DNA of 64,000 nt from Nocardia alni (GTDB taxonomy: Bacteria; Actinomycetota; Actinomycetes; Mycobacteriales; Mycobacteriaceae): contig NZ_JAGPOX010000033.1 of assembly GCF_019038435.1 (NCBI RefSeq), positions 1 through 64,000 of the forward strand, written 5' to 3'. The notes under the pieces were generated by a model. The model saw only the letters and a list, made by a program, of their open reading frames with translations. It was not told the DNA's origin and ran no database searches. Position 1 is the first letter of the stretch, and each line of letters starts with the position of its first letter. Position numbers and translations under genes: made by a program. Positions 43,087 to 52,084 of the stretch are shown in pieces.

Positions 43087-43278
43087 CTACTCGGTGACCT
43101 TGACGGCGCCGGACGGGCAGATGTTGGCCGCCTCCCTGGCGGCGCCTTGGACATCGACGCCCGGATCAGGGTTCAGCACCGCGACCAGGCCGTCATCGTC
43201 CTGGTCGAAAACATCGGGTGCGGTCAGCGCACAGAGTCCAGCGCCGATGCAGACGTTTCGGTCGGCGGTCACCCGCAT
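43087..43278 (-). CDS. 3Fe-4S ferredoxin, P450 redox partner
   Basis: A 63-residue ferredoxin of the Streptomyces SoyB/SuaB type. Cys10 and Cys16 (CIGAGLC) and Cys54 followed by Pro ('ICPSGA') bind a 3Fe-4S cluster; the position where a fourth Cys would be is Ala. It lies 19 bp after the P450 on the same strand and should deliver electrons to it. No ferredoxin reductase is encoded next to it. Confidence 0.9.
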   Translation of the reverse strand: MRVTADRNVCIGAGLCALTAPDVFDQDDDGLVAVLNPDPGVDVQGAAREAANICPSGAVKVTE

Positions 43279-43297
43279 GGTCAGTCCTTTCCCCCGG

Positions 43298-44518
43298 TCA
43301 CCAGGTGACCGGAAGTTCGTTGACGCCCTGGATCGTCGAACCGGGCCGCAGGGTCAGTTGCTCGGTCGGTACGGCCAGCCGCAGCGTCGGAACGCGGTCG
43401 AACAACGCCTCGAGGATTATCTCCAGTTCCAGGCGGGCCAGGTTCTGCCCGAGGCACTGATGCACCCCGTAGCCGAACGCGATGTGGTGCCGGGCCGAGC
43501 GATGCACGTCGAAGGCGTCCGGCTCATCGAACACCGAACCGTCGCGATTGGCAATGGAGTTCGTGACGATCACGCCCTCGCCCGCCTTGATCACCTGTCC
43601 ATCGATCTCGATGTCGGCCTTCGCGACTCGACCGCCCGCGATATCGGCGATGGCCAGGTAGCGCAGCAACTCTTCGACCGCGCCCGGAATGAGGCTCCGA
43701 TCGGCACGCAGTGCGGCATGCTGATCCGGATGTTCCAGCAGGGTGATCACGGACAGCGAAGTCATGGACGCGGTCGTCTCGTGACCGGCTACCAGCAGGA
43801 GCACCGCGGTCGCGATCAGTTCCTCCCGGTCGATCTCACCATTCGCCAATTGCTCGGCGACCAGGGTCGACAGCAGGCCGGCCCGCGGTTTCGCCTCTAC
43901 CGCGGTGATCAGCCCGTCCAGGTAGGCATTGAGGTCGTCGCGCGCGGCCAGCGTGCCGGCCGCGGTCGTCGACTGAACCAGACGCCGGCTCGCGTCCTGG
44001 AAGAAATCGTGATCCTCGTACGGCACACCGAGCAGCCGGCAGATCACCAAGGACGGGACGGGCAGCGCGAACTGGCTGACCAGATCGGCGGGTGGACCGG
44101 CGGCGAGCATGTCGTCGATGAAACCGTGCACGATCTGCTCGATATCGCCGCGCATACCTTTCACGCGCTTCACCGTGAATTCGCTGATCAGCATCCGCCG
44201 CTTGGGACCGTGCTCCGGCGGGTCGAGGGAGATGAAGGCCGGGCGCCGCTGCCGGGTGGCGGTGAAGCGCGGCGACGTGGCCGGAAAGTCGGGGTGGGTC
44301 CGGTCGGACGACAGGCGAGGATCGGCCAGCAGCGCGCGGGCCGTCTCGTGCTTGGTGACCACCCAGGCCGGGCGGCCGTCGAACAGGGCCACCTTGTGCA
44401 AGGCGCCTTGCGCGTCGCGAAGCTGGGAGTACTGCTCGGGTAGGTGATAGGGACAGGTGCGATCGCTGGGAAATGCGGGAGCGTTCTCGGTCTGAAGCGA
44501 CGAAACAGTCTCGGTCAT
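43298..44518 (-). CDS. Cytochrome P450 (CYP105-like)
   Basis: A 406-residue soluble P450. I-helix 'LLLVAGHETTAS' with the acid-alcohol pair, K-helix 'EELLRYL', and heme loop 'FGYGVHQCLGQNLAR' with Cys355 as axial ligand. 'SLDPPEHGPKRRMLISEFT' near the C helix is typical of actinomycete CYP105-like enzymes that hydroxylate drugs, macrolides or terpenes. It forms an operon with the 3Fe-4S ferredoxin and is divergent from a TetR gene 109 bp away, its probable regulator. Confidence 0.9.
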   Translation of the reverse strand: MTETVSSLQTENAPAFPSDRTCPYHLPEQYSQLRDAQGALHKVALFDGRPAWVVTKHETARALLADPRLSSDRTHPDFPATSPRFTATRQRRPAFISLDPPEHGPKRRMLISEFTVKRVKGMRGDIEQIVHGFIDDMLAAGPPADLVSQFALPVPSLVICRLLGVPYEDHDFFQDASRRLVQSTTAAGTLAARDDLNAYLDGLITAVEAKPRAGLLSTLVAEQLANGEIDREELIATAVLLLVAGHETTASMTSLSVITLLEHPDQHAALRADRSLIPGAVEELLRYLAIADIAGGRVAKADIEIDGQVIKAGEGVIVTNSIANRDGSVFDEPDAFDVHRSARHHIAFGYGVHQCLGQNLARLELEIILEALFDRVPTLRLAVPTEQLTLRPGSTIQGVNELPVTW

Positions 44519-44627
44519 GCGGTCCCCTCAAGATCATAAGATACTATCGGTACTCTAATTTCAGGTTAAATGCCGCCCGTAGGGAACGCAACGTTCTCTA
44601 GATGACACGTCAGGAGACTCGCTGGCA

Positions 44628-45263
44628 GTGAACGCCGAGCAATCCGCCGGTGCGACGGTCGACCATCGCAAGAGTCCGCGCCGACGTGGCGAGGAGCTGG
44701 AGCACGCCATCCTGACCGCGACGCTGGACGAACTCGCCGACGTGGGCTATGCCGCCCTGACCATGGAACGGGTCGCGCTGCGGGCGCACACCAGCAAGGC
44801 CGTGCTCTACCGCCGATGGTCCGGTCGCGCCGAGCTCGTCATCGACGCCTGCAAATTTCGCGGTATCCCCGATGTCGATCTTCTCGATACCGGCTCGCTC
44901 CGCACGGACATGATCGCCGTGCTGCGCCAGATGGCGGCGAACATGGCGACGCCATTCGGTGGCATCCTGCGCGGCCTGCTCTCGGAGATGACGCGCGATC
45001 CCGAATTCGGCCGGCTCATCCGGGAGCGGGTGCACACGAGCGGGCCCGGATCGATCGAGGAGATTCTGCGGCGGGCCGTCGAACGCGGCGAGGTCGACCC
45101 GACCATCCTGGGCTCCCGCCGGGCCACGGTCGCGACCGACCTGCTGCGCAACCAGTTCCTGCTGTACGGCATACCCATCGACGACGAGGTCATCATCGAG
45201 ATCGTCGACGACGTGTACCTGCCGCTGGTCCTGCGCCCGGCCACCGCGCGCGGCTCGGAGTGA
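44628..45263 (+). CDS. TetR-family transcriptional regulator
   Basis: A 211-residue TetR: HTH at about 25-72 (AILTATLDELADVGYAALTMERVALRAHTSKAVLYRRWSGRAELV), then a TetR_C-type ligand domain ('MATPFGGILRGLLSEMTRDPEFGRLIRERV'). GTG 44628 chosen. Divergent from the P450/ferredoxin operon, which it likely represses. An AT-rich stretch with AGATACTATCGGTACTCT around 44540 is the best, though weak, operator candidate. Confidence 0.88.
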   Translation: MNAEQSAGATVDHRKSPRRRGEELEHAILTATLDELADVGYAALTMERVALRAHTSKAVLYRRWSGRAELVIDACKFRGIPDVDLLDTGSLRTDMIAVLRQMAANMATPFGGILRGLLSEMTRDPEFGRLIRERVHTSGPGSIEEILRRAVERGEVDPTILGSRRATVATDLLRNQFLLYGIPIDDEVIIEIVDDVYLPLVLRPATARGSE

Positions 45264-45344
45264 TTCGCGCCTCCTTGTCGATTCGCCACGCCGCCGTTCG
45301 TTCAGTTAGCGAACGCAGGCCGTGCCCGAATCCGAGGAGTAGTC

Positions 45345-46190
45345 ATGAACGAACTGAACACGCTGATCAGCGACCTGGTCGTGCCCGAGTCACCGCGGTG
45401 GCACGACGATCGGCTCTGGTTCGCCAACTGGGGTGTCGCACAAGAAATCGTCGCCGCCGAACCGGACGGGAACGTCGAGGTGATCGCGCGAGGCCCCAAA
45501 TCCGCCGGATTCTCTCTCGACTGGCTACCCGACGGGCGGCTGCTGGTCACCGGCGACGACCGGTTGCTGTGGATGGAGGCGGACGGATCGCTGGTCACGC
45601 ACGCGGATCTGAGCGGGGTAGCCAGTGGGATCAACGAGATCGTCGTGGACGGTCGCGGCAACATCTATCTCAACAGTGTCGAATTCGCCTTCGGCCAAGA
45701 GGATTTCCGGCCGGGCGCGATCGAGCTGGTCACACCCGACGGAGCGGCACGGCGGGTCGCCGAGGACATCTGGTTCCCCAACGGCATGGTCGTCACGCCG
45801 GACAACTCCACGCTGGTCGTTGCCGAGAGCTGGGCGAGCCGTCTCACGGCGTTCGACATCGAGCCCGACGGCGGATTGACCAATCGGAGGGTGTGGGCGA
45901 ATGTCGGCGGCGACGGCATCACCATGGACGCCGAGGGTGCGATCTGGGCATCGGCGGTGGTCGAGGACGGCCCGGTGGTGCTGCGGGTGCGTGAGGGTGG
46001 CGAGGTCCTCGACCGGTTCGAGCTGCCTGCCGCATGTTTCGCCTGCATGCTCGGCGGTCCGCACGGTACGACACTGTTCCTCGCCGTCGCTCGGTGGCAG
46101 GGGGTGGAGCGGATGGGTGAGCTGTTCGGGCTGCACACCGGGCAGATGCTGACGACCGAGGTCGCCGTCGCGCGCGCCGGGCGGCCCTGA
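45345..46190 (+). CDS. SMP-30/gluconolactonase-like hydrolase
   Basis: A 281-residue six-bladed propeller. Metal-binding Glu is in 'LVVPESPRWHDDRLWFANW', Asn in 'GINEIVVDGRGNIYLNS', 'WFPNGMVVTPDNSTLVVAES' gives the second Asn, and 'GGDGITMDAEGAIWASAV' the catalytic Asp region. The family opens lactones with Ca or Zn. RBS GAGGAG lies just before ATG 45345. It follows the TetR gene by 81 bp and could hydrolyse a lactone arising from P450 oxidation, but this is inference. Confidence 0.87.
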   Translation: MNELNTLISDLVVPESPRWHDDRLWFANWGVAQEIVAAEPDGNVEVIARGPKSAGFSLDWLPDGRLLVTGDDRLLWMEADGSLVTHADLSGVASGINEIVVDGRGNIYLNSVEFAFGQEDFRPGAIELVTPDGAARRVAEDIWFPNGMVVTPDNSTLVVAESWASRLTAFDIEPDGGLTNRRVWANVGGDGITMDAEGAIWASAVVEDGPVVLRVREGGEVLDRFELPAACFACMLGGPHGTTLFLAVARWQGVERMGELFGLHTGQMLTTEVAVARAGRP

Positions 46191-46341
46191 CTCGCCTCAC
46201 CTCGCGGAACGTCCCTGAATCGGCATTCGTCTCGGGTAGTTTCGGGCACGGTGTCGAATGTGAGCTCGCGCGTTCGTCTAGGGGGTAGGAGGCCGGCGAC
46301 AGGCGGGCCGCAGCAGAGGAGTGAGCATGCAGGAGGGCACG

Positions 46342-46686
46342 ATGAAGCATTACCTGCTCAATATCTACCAGCCCGAGGCCGGTGAACCGCCGGACAATCT
46401 CGCCGAGATCATGGACGAGATAGCGACCCTCAACGACGACATGCGCGCGGCCGGTGCGTGGGTGTTCTCGGCCGGGCTGCATGCGCCCAGTTCCGCCACA
46501 GTCGCGCAGGCCAAGGGGGACGGCGTGCTGATCACCGACGGCCCGTACGTCGAGAGCAAGGAATACATCGCCGGGTTCACTCTGATTCGCGCCCAAGATC
46601 TCGATGAGGCGCTGCGCTGGGGTTCCAGGTTGGCCACCATCCTGCGCGGCCTGCCGGTCGAGGTCAGGCCCACCGTGGACGAATAG
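46342..46686 (+). CDS. YCII-related DGPF-domain protein
   Basis: A 114-residue protein with the hallmark 'DGPYVESKEYIAGFTLI' (DGPF motif) and ferredoxin-like fold. ATG 46342 has GGAGGG upstream; a GTG at 46321 is less likely. Its stop is directly followed by the ATG of an ECF42 sigma factor. Genes of this type nearly always accompany ECF42 sigma factors and are their regulon members. Biochemical role unknown. Confidence 0.88.
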   Translation: MKHYLLNIYQPEAGEPPDNLAEIMDEIATLNDDMRAAGAWVFSAGLHAPSSATVAQAKGDGVLITDGPYVESKEYIAGFTLIRAQDLDEALRWGSRLATILRGLPVEVRPTVDE

Positions 46687-47922
46687 ATGAATTCCCGTGC
46701 AGGATGCGATGTTCCGGCGATCGACGCGGTGTTCGCCGAACACTATGGCCGGGCTGTCGCCAGCCTGATCCGCGTCTTCGGCGATATCGACATCGCCGAG
46801 GACGCGGTCCAGGACGCCTTCACCGCGGCGATACAGCGCTGGACCGTGGACGGTGTGCCGCCCAGCCCGCCCGGCTGGATCATCACCACCGCCCGCAACC
46901 GCGCCATCGACCGGTTGCGGCGCGAGGCGGCGCGCCCGGACAAATACGCGCAGGCGGCGATGCTGCACGCGCAGGACGAACCGATCGAGGTGAGCGCGGT
47001 GCGCGACGACCGCCTGCGGCTGATCTTCACCTGCTGCCATCCCACACTGTCCGCGAACGCCCAGGTGGCGCTGACCCTCCGGTTGCTCGGCGGGCTGACG
47101 ACCGCCGAGATCGCGCACGCGTTCCTGGCCTCGGAATCGACCATGGCACAACGACTCTCGCGCGCCAAGAGCAAGATCCGCGACGCGCGCATTCCGTATC
47201 GGGTGCCGGACGACGCCGAACTACCGGCTCGCCTGCGTGCGGTCCTGGCCGTGATCTACCTGATCTTCACCGAAGGTCATACCGCCACGGCGGGCGCGCA
47301 TCTGGTCCGCGCGGACCTGTGCACCGAGGCCATCCGGCTGGGCCGGATCCTGGTCGAGCTCATGCCCGACGAGCCGGAGGCCGACGGGCTACTGGCGTTG
47401 ATGCTCCTGTCCGAGTCCCGCCGCCCGGCCCGCACGGACGCCGCCGGGGCCCTGGTGCCGCTGACGCAGCAGGATCGCCGCCTCTGGGATCCGGCGCTGC
47501 GCGACGAGGGACAGCAACTGGTACGAAAATGCCTGCGGCGCAACAGACCAGGCCCGTATCAGATCCAAGCGGCGATCAACGCCGTGCACGCCGACGCCCG
47601 CGCGCCCGCCGACACCGACTGGCGCCAGATCGTCCAGCTCTACGACCACCTGCTGACGATCGCGCCCAGCCCCGTCGTCGCGCTGAACCGCGCGGTCGCG
47701 ATCGCCGAGATCGATGGTCCGGCAACCGCTCTCGCCCTGGTGGACGATCTCGCCCTGCCGAATTACCACCTGCACCACGCCATCCGGGGCGAACTACTCG
47801 CCCGGCTCGGGCGCACTGCCGATGCCACAGCGGCTTTCGACGCCGCACTCGCACACACCAGCAACACGGCCGAACGCGAATACCTCTCCCACCGCCGTGA
47901 CGCGCTCGCCGGCCACGGCTGA
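46687..47922 (+). CDS. ECF42-type RNA polymerase sigma factor with TPR-like C-terminal domain
   Basis: A 411-residue sigma factor. Region 2 lies at about 10-80 ('FAEHYGRAVASLIRVFGDIDIAEDAVQDAFTAAIQRW...NRAIDRLRRE'), region 4 at about 110-165 ('VALTLRLLGGLTTAEIAHAFLASESTMAQRLSRAKSKI'), and a long C-terminal SnoaL-free helical extension (about 180-411: 'IYLIFTEGHTA', 'EADGLLALMLL', 'PYQIQAAINAVHA') replaces an anti-sigma factor. That extension is known to be needed for ECF42 activity. It starts at the base after the DGPF gene stop. Confidence 0.9.
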   Translation: MNSRAGCDVPAIDAVFAEHYGRAVASLIRVFGDIDIAEDAVQDAFTAAIQRWTVDGVPPSPPGWIITTARNRAIDRLRREAARPDKYAQAAMLHAQDEPIEVSAVRDDRLRLIFTCCHPTLSANAQVALTLRLLGGLTTAEIAHAFLASESTMAQRLSRAKSKIRDARIPYRVPDDAELPARLRAVLAVIYLIFTEGHTATAGAHLVRADLCTEAIRLGRILVELMPDEPEADGLLALMLLSESRRPARTDAAGALVPLTQQDRRLWDPALRDEGQQLVRKCLRRNRPGPYQIQAAINAVHADARAPADTDWRQIVQLYDHLLTIAPSPVVALNRAVAIAEIDGPATALALVDDLALPNYHLHHAIRGELLARLGRTADATAAFDAALAHTSNTAEREYLSHRRDALAGHG

Positions 47923-48309
47923 TCACCCAGGACACCTGACTGCCCGTCCCGGTATGGATCGCCGCACCGTCCCCGCACCGGTCTGGATCGCCCACACCGT
48001 TGGACCCGGCCGAGTGCCCGAGCCGCCCTCGTTCACCAGCAGTAGATAACCCCACTCCCCGTTCAGAAAGGCGGCATCGGCGAGTCCGTGGATGGATGAG
48101 CCCGCGTCGTAGATTGGACTCATCGTGAGCGAAATTCCAGGAATGCCGGCCGCGGACCCGGCCGAGCGCAGGTAGCGGCGGAAGCGACCGCCCGGCCCTG
48201 CGGCCGGTATGCCGCGCGCCCTCCGGAATCGCAGGCACGACATCGTTTACTCTGTGACGGCTCGCGTGTCCGGCGACACAGAAACATACCGGCTGACTAT
48301 GGGAGTCCC
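47923..48309. other. Intergenic region with one doubtful minus-strand frame
   Basis: 387 bp between the ECF42 gene and the OpuC operon. On the minus strand 48123 to 47923 encodes a 66-residue frame (MSPIYDAGSSIHGLADAAFLNGEWGYLLLVNEGG...) whose stop abuts the sigma factor stop. It has some protein-like character but no family or ribosome site that I can recognise. The promoter of the importer operon should lie near 48240-48300. Confidence 0.35.
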
Positions 48310-48957
48310 GTGAATTTGTGGAACTACGTCCGGGGACGGGAGGGCACGCTGGCGTATCTCACGTATCAGCATGCGTCCCTGGCCTTTCAGACGGTCCTGG
48401 TCGGGACGGTCATCGGCATTCTGATCGCGATGGCCGTGTATCGGTTCCCGCTGGTGTCCGCGCTCTCGCTGACATCGAGCCGGGTCGCGTTGACGATTCC
48501 GTCGCTCGCTTTGCTGGCGCTGCTGCTGGTGCCGTTCGGGCTCGGCGTGGTGCCCTCGTTCATCATGCTGGCCTTCTTCGCGGCGCTGCCGGTGATCGGC
48601 AACGCGATCGTGGGCCTGCGGTCGGTACCGGGCTCGGTCGTCGAATCCGCCAAGGGCATCGGCTTTTCCCGGCTGCGCATTCTGCTGACCGTCGAATTCC
48701 CGATCGCCTGGCCGGTGATCCTCACCGGGATCAGGGTGTCCACGCAGATGATCGTGGGCGTCGCCGCCATCGTCGCCTACGTTCTCGGCCCCGGCCTCGG
48801 CTCGCTGATATTCAACGGCCTGTCCCGGCTCGGCGGCGCGAACGCCCTGGAAATGGCCCTGACCGGCACCATCCTCATCGTCATCATCGCGCTGGTGCTC
48901 GACGGACTGCTCGTCCTGCTCGGACGCCTCACGATCGCGAAGGGACTCTCCTCATGA
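48310..48957 (+). CDS. Glycine betaine/carnitine/choline ABC permease (OpuCB-like)
   Basis: A 215-residue permease with five to six helices and the EAA-like loop 'ESAKGIGFSRLRILLTVEFPIAWPVILTGIR'. 'LTSSRVALTIPSLALLALLLVPFGLGVVPS' is typical of OpuCB/OpuCD osmoprotectant permeases. GTG 48310 follows GGGAG. The stop overlaps the ATPase start (ATGA). First gene of a complete four-gene importer for quaternary amines. Confidence 0.9.
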   Translation: MNLWNYVRGREGTLAYLTYQHASLAFQTVLVGTVIGILIAMAVYRFPLVSALSLTSSRVALTIPSLALLALLLVPFGLGVVPSFIMLAFFAALPVIGNAIVGLRSVPGSVVESAKGIGFSRLRILLTVEFPIAWPVILTGIRVSTQMIVGVAAIVAYVLGPGLGSLIFNGLSRLGGANALEMALTGTILIVIIALVLDGLLVLLGRLTIAKGLSS

Positions 48958-50225
48958 CCGCTGCCGACGTGACCGGAGTGCCGGAGCGCAACGTGACCGG
49001 CGTATCCATCACCCTGGATTCGGTGGTGAAACGCTATCGGGGCCAGGACAAACCGGCGGTCGAGAGCCTCGACCTGGAGATCGAGGCGGGCCATATCGTG
49101 GCGTTCGTCGGACCCTCCGGGTGCGGCAAGACGACCACGCTCAAGATGATCAACCGGCTGATCGAGCCCACCGAGGGGCGCATACTCATCGGCGGGCGCG
49201 ACGTCACCCGGGAGAATCCCGACAAGCTGCGGCAGTCGATCGGATATGTCATCCAGTCCGGTGGCCTGTTCCCGCACTGGACGGTCGCCCGGAACGTCGG
49301 CGCCATCCCGCGCGTACTCGGCTGGGACAAGAAGCGGATCGCCGAGCGCACCGAATACCTGCTCGATCTGGTCGGCCTGGACCCGGGCACCTTCGCCGAC
49401 CGGCTACCCAAGGACATGTCCGGAGGTCAGCAGCAGCGGGTCGGCGTCGCGCGCGCGCTCGCGGCGGATCCGCCGGTGCTGCTCATGGACGAGCCGTTCG
49501 GCGCGGTCGACCCGATCACCCGGGTTCGCTTGCAGGACAGCCTGATCGCGATTCAGCACGAACTCGGCAAGACCATCGTGGTCGTCACGCACGACTTCGA
49601 GGAGGCCACCAAGCTCGGCGACAAGGTGCTGATCCTGTCCGAGGGCGGCCATATCGAGCAGTACGCGCGCCCGGAGGAGATCCTGACCGATCCGGCCACG
49701 CCGTTCGTGGAGGAGTTCATCGGGTCGGGTGCGAAGCTCGCGTATCTGACCGTGCAGCGGGTGCGGGATGTCGCCTACGACGAGGTGATCACCGCGAAGA
49801 TCGGCGAATCCTCGCAGGCGGTGATCGAACGCGCGAAGGCCGCCGGGCAGTCGTGGGTCGTGGTGGTCGACGCGGCCGGGCGCCCGCGCTCGTGGCCCAC
49901 GCTGACCGAGGTGGCCTCGAAACCCGAGGTCTCCGACTATCTCGACCGGCGGCTGCCGGTCGTGGCGCGATCCTCGACCCTGAACGACGCACTCGATGCC
50001 ATGCTCGCGGCCAGCCAGGGCGCCGCGCTCATCACCGACGGCCGGGGCGCGGTCGTCGGCTCGCTGAGCATCGGCTCGGTGACCGAGACCATCCAGGCCA
50101 AGCTCGCCGACGTGCGCTCCGCGGACGAGGAGTCCTCCTACGAGACATATGTCGACGGAAGCGACCCGGCGCCGACGCCGGTCGTCGCGGCCGAGGACGA
50201 GGCCGAATCGGTCGGGCAGTCATGA
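48954..50225 (+). CDS. Glycine betaine/carnitine/choline ABC ATPase with CBS domains (OpuCA-like)
   Basis: A 423-residue ATPase. Walker A 'FVGPSGCGKTTTLKMINRL', signature 'MSGGQQQRVGVARAL', Walker B 'VLLMDEPFGAVDP', then C-terminal CBS domains at about 270-400 ('VARSSTLNDALDAMLAASQGAALITDGRGAVVGSLSI'), which in OpuA/OpuC sense ionic strength or a nucleotide. The last 30 residues are acidic. Both ends overlap neighbours by four bases. Confidence 0.9.
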   Translation: MTAADVTGVPERNVTGVSITLDSVVKRYRGQDKPAVESLDLEIEAGHIVAFVGPSGCGKTTTLKMINRLIEPTEGRILIGGRDVTRENPDKLRQSIGYVIQSGGLFPHWTVARNVGAIPRVLGWDKKRIAERTEYLLDLVGLDPGTFADRLPKDMSGGQQQRVGVARALAADPPVLLMDEPFGAVDPITRVRLQDSLIAIQHELGKTIVVVTHDFEEATKLGDKVLILSEGGHIEQYARPEEILTDPATPFVEEFIGSGAKLAYLTVQRVRDVAYDEVITAKIGESSQAVIERAKAAGQSWVVVVDAAGRPRSWPTLTEVASKPEVSDYLDRRLPVVARSSTLNDALDAMLAASQGAALITDGRGAVVGSLSIGSVTETIQAKLADVRSADEESSYETYVDGSDPAPTPVVAAEDEAESVGQS

Positions 50226-50959
50226 ATCGCCTGCGCCGCATGCCGATCGATGTCTGGTTCGAACCGCTCATCATCCTGGTCGTCGGTGTCGGATACTTCG
50301 CCTGGTACGGGTCGGTGACGCTGACCACGACCGAACAAGCGTCGCTGGGCTGGGCCACCCTGCAGAACACCATCCTGCAGCACATCAAGCTGACCGTGGT
50401 GGCCACGCTGATCGTGGTGGTGATCGCGATTCCGTTGGGCATCGCGCTGACCCGGCCGTCGTTGAAGCGGTTCGAACCCATCGCGGTCAACATCGCCAAC
50501 GTCGGTCAGGCCGCACCCGCGGTCGGTCTGCTCGTCCTGTTCACCTTCTGGCTGGGCACCGGATTCCGCACGGCGATAACCGGTCTGGTCGTCTACGCGA
50601 TCCTGCCGATCTTGCAGAACACGATCATCGGGCTGCGGCAAGTAGATCAGCGGACCATCGAGGCCTCGCGCGGTATCGGCTTCTCGGCGGCGCGGACGCT
50701 GTTCCAGGTCGAGCTGCCGCTCGCGGTGCCGGTCATCCTGAACGGTGTGCGCACGGCGCTGGTCATTCTCGTCGGCACCGCGACGCTGAGCACGTTCATC
50801 GGCGCGACCAGCCTCGGCACGCTGATCACGACGGGCGTGACGCTGTTCCTGCCCAGGCTGCTCATCTCCGGGGCGATCCTGGTCGGACTGCTGGCGTTGA
50901 TCATCGACTGGCTCGGCCGACTCGTGGAACTGGCCGCCACCCCGCGAGGTGTCGCATGA
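50222..50959 (+). CDS. Glycine betaine/carnitine/choline ABC permease (OpuCD-like)
   Basis: A 245-residue permease. 'NIANVGQAAPAVGLLVLFTFWLGTGFRTAI' and the coupling loop 'EASRGIGFSAARTLFQVELPLAVPVILNGVR' are characteristic. It differs from the first permease at both ends, so the channel is a heterodimer as in OpuC. Start and stop both overlap neighbours (ATGA). Confidence 0.9.
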   Translation: MNRLRRMPIDVWFEPLIILVVGVGYFAWYGSVTLTTTEQASLGWATLQNTILQHIKLTVVATLIVVVIAIPLGIALTRPSLKRFEPIAVNIANVGQAAPAVGLLVLFTFWLGTGFRTAITGLVVYAILPILQNTIIGLRQVDQRTIEASRGIGFSAARTLFQVELPLAVPVILNGVRTALVILVGTATLSTFIGATSLGTLITTGVTLFLPRLLISGAILVGLLALIIDWLGRLVELAATPRGVA

Positions 50960-51942
50960 GATCCTCACGTGCGCCATTGATTACGCTGCTGGCGGCATTC
51001 GCCGTGACGCTATCGACGATCACCGGATGCGGGCTGGTGAGCTCGTCCGGGACCTTCCACAGCGCGAAGCTGCCGGGCGGTGCGCGCCCGCTGGCCGGTG
51101 CGAAGCTGACCGTCACCTCGAAGAGCTTCACCGAGGGTGTGCTGCTGGGCAAGATCACCGCGACCTATCTGGCGGCCGCGGGCGCCGACGTCACGGACCT
51201 GACCGGGGCCCCGGGCTCGGCATCGTCCCGGCAGGCACAGCTCAACGGCGACGCCGACATTCTCTGGGAGTACACCGGCACCGGGTGGGTCGACTACCAC
51301 AACGAGACCGAGACGATCTCGGACCCGCAGGTGCTCTGGCAGCGCGTCCACGACGTCGAGAAGCGCGACCACAACCTGATCTGGTTGCCACCGGCCAACT
51401 TCAACGACACGTACGCCTTCGGCGCGTCGACACCGACCGCCGAACGCCTGAAGGTCAAGTCCCTGTCCGACGTGGCCGCACTGCCGGTGCGCGATCGGAC
51501 CTTCTGCGTCGACGACGAATTCTTCAGCCGCTCCGACGGTTTCCTGCCGATGCTGAAGAAATACGGTATCCTCTACAACGATCCGAACGGGGTCCCGGCC
51601 GCGAACGTCACGCGGATGGACGCCGGTGTCGTCTACACCGCGACGGCCAAGAGTTCGCCCTGCAATTTCGGCATGATCTACACGACCGATGGGCGGGTGA
51701 AGAATCTGCACCTGGTCGTGCTGGACGACGACAAGAAGTTCTTCCTGCCCTACAGCGGCACGGCGGTCGTGCGCGGTGCGATCCTCGACCGCTATCCGCA
51801 GTTGCGGCCGCTGATCGCCACGATTTCCGGGCGGCTGACCAACGATCTGATGCAGGATCTCAACGGCCGGGTCGACATCGATGGACAGGATCCCTCCGAC
51901 GTCGCGTACGACTGGTTGAAGAGCCAGAAGCTGATCGAGTAG
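50956..51942 (+). CDS. Glycine betaine/carnitine/choline-binding lipoprotein (OpuCC-like)
   Basis: A 328-residue lipoprotein. The signal peptide 'SSRAPLITLLAAFAVTLSTITGCG' ends at a lipobox with Cys25, and 'LTVTSKSFTEGVLLGKI', 'ILWEYTGTGWVDYHNETE' and 'YNDPNGVPAANVTRMDAGVVYTA' are typical of type II osmoprotectant binding proteins. It captures the quaternary amine outside the membrane for the two permeases. Last gene of the operon. Confidence 0.9.
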   Translation: MRSSRAPLITLLAAFAVTLSTITGCGLVSSSGTFHSAKLPGGARPLAGAKLTVTSKSFTEGVLLGKITATYLAAAGADVTDLTGAPGSASSRQAQLNGDADILWEYTGTGWVDYHNETETISDPQVLWQRVHDVEKRDHNLIWLPPANFNDTYAFGASTPTAERLKVKSLSDVAALPVRDRTFCVDDEFFSRSDGFLPMLKKYGILYNDPNGVPAANVTRMDAGVVYTATAKSSPCNFGMIYTTDGRVKNLHLVVLDDDKKFFLPYSGTAVVRGAILDRYPQLRPLIATISGRLTNDLMQDLNGRVDIDGQDPSDVAYDWLKSQKLIE

Positions 51943-52084
51943 TCGCCCCTCCCCCGCGCGAGTATGCGCGGCGGGTATGGGGCCATGACAGTTCGCTATT
52001 TCCCTTCTCCAGCGCGACGTACCGGGGCAGTATCGGTTGAGAGTGCCGTTCCGCGATCGGAACGTGTTGTGGGAGACGGGTGTT

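Noticed and set aside
47923..48243. Minus-strand frame after the ECF42 gene as a real gene
   Set aside because: Some protein-like residues but no ribosome site, family or context; noted only as part of the gap.
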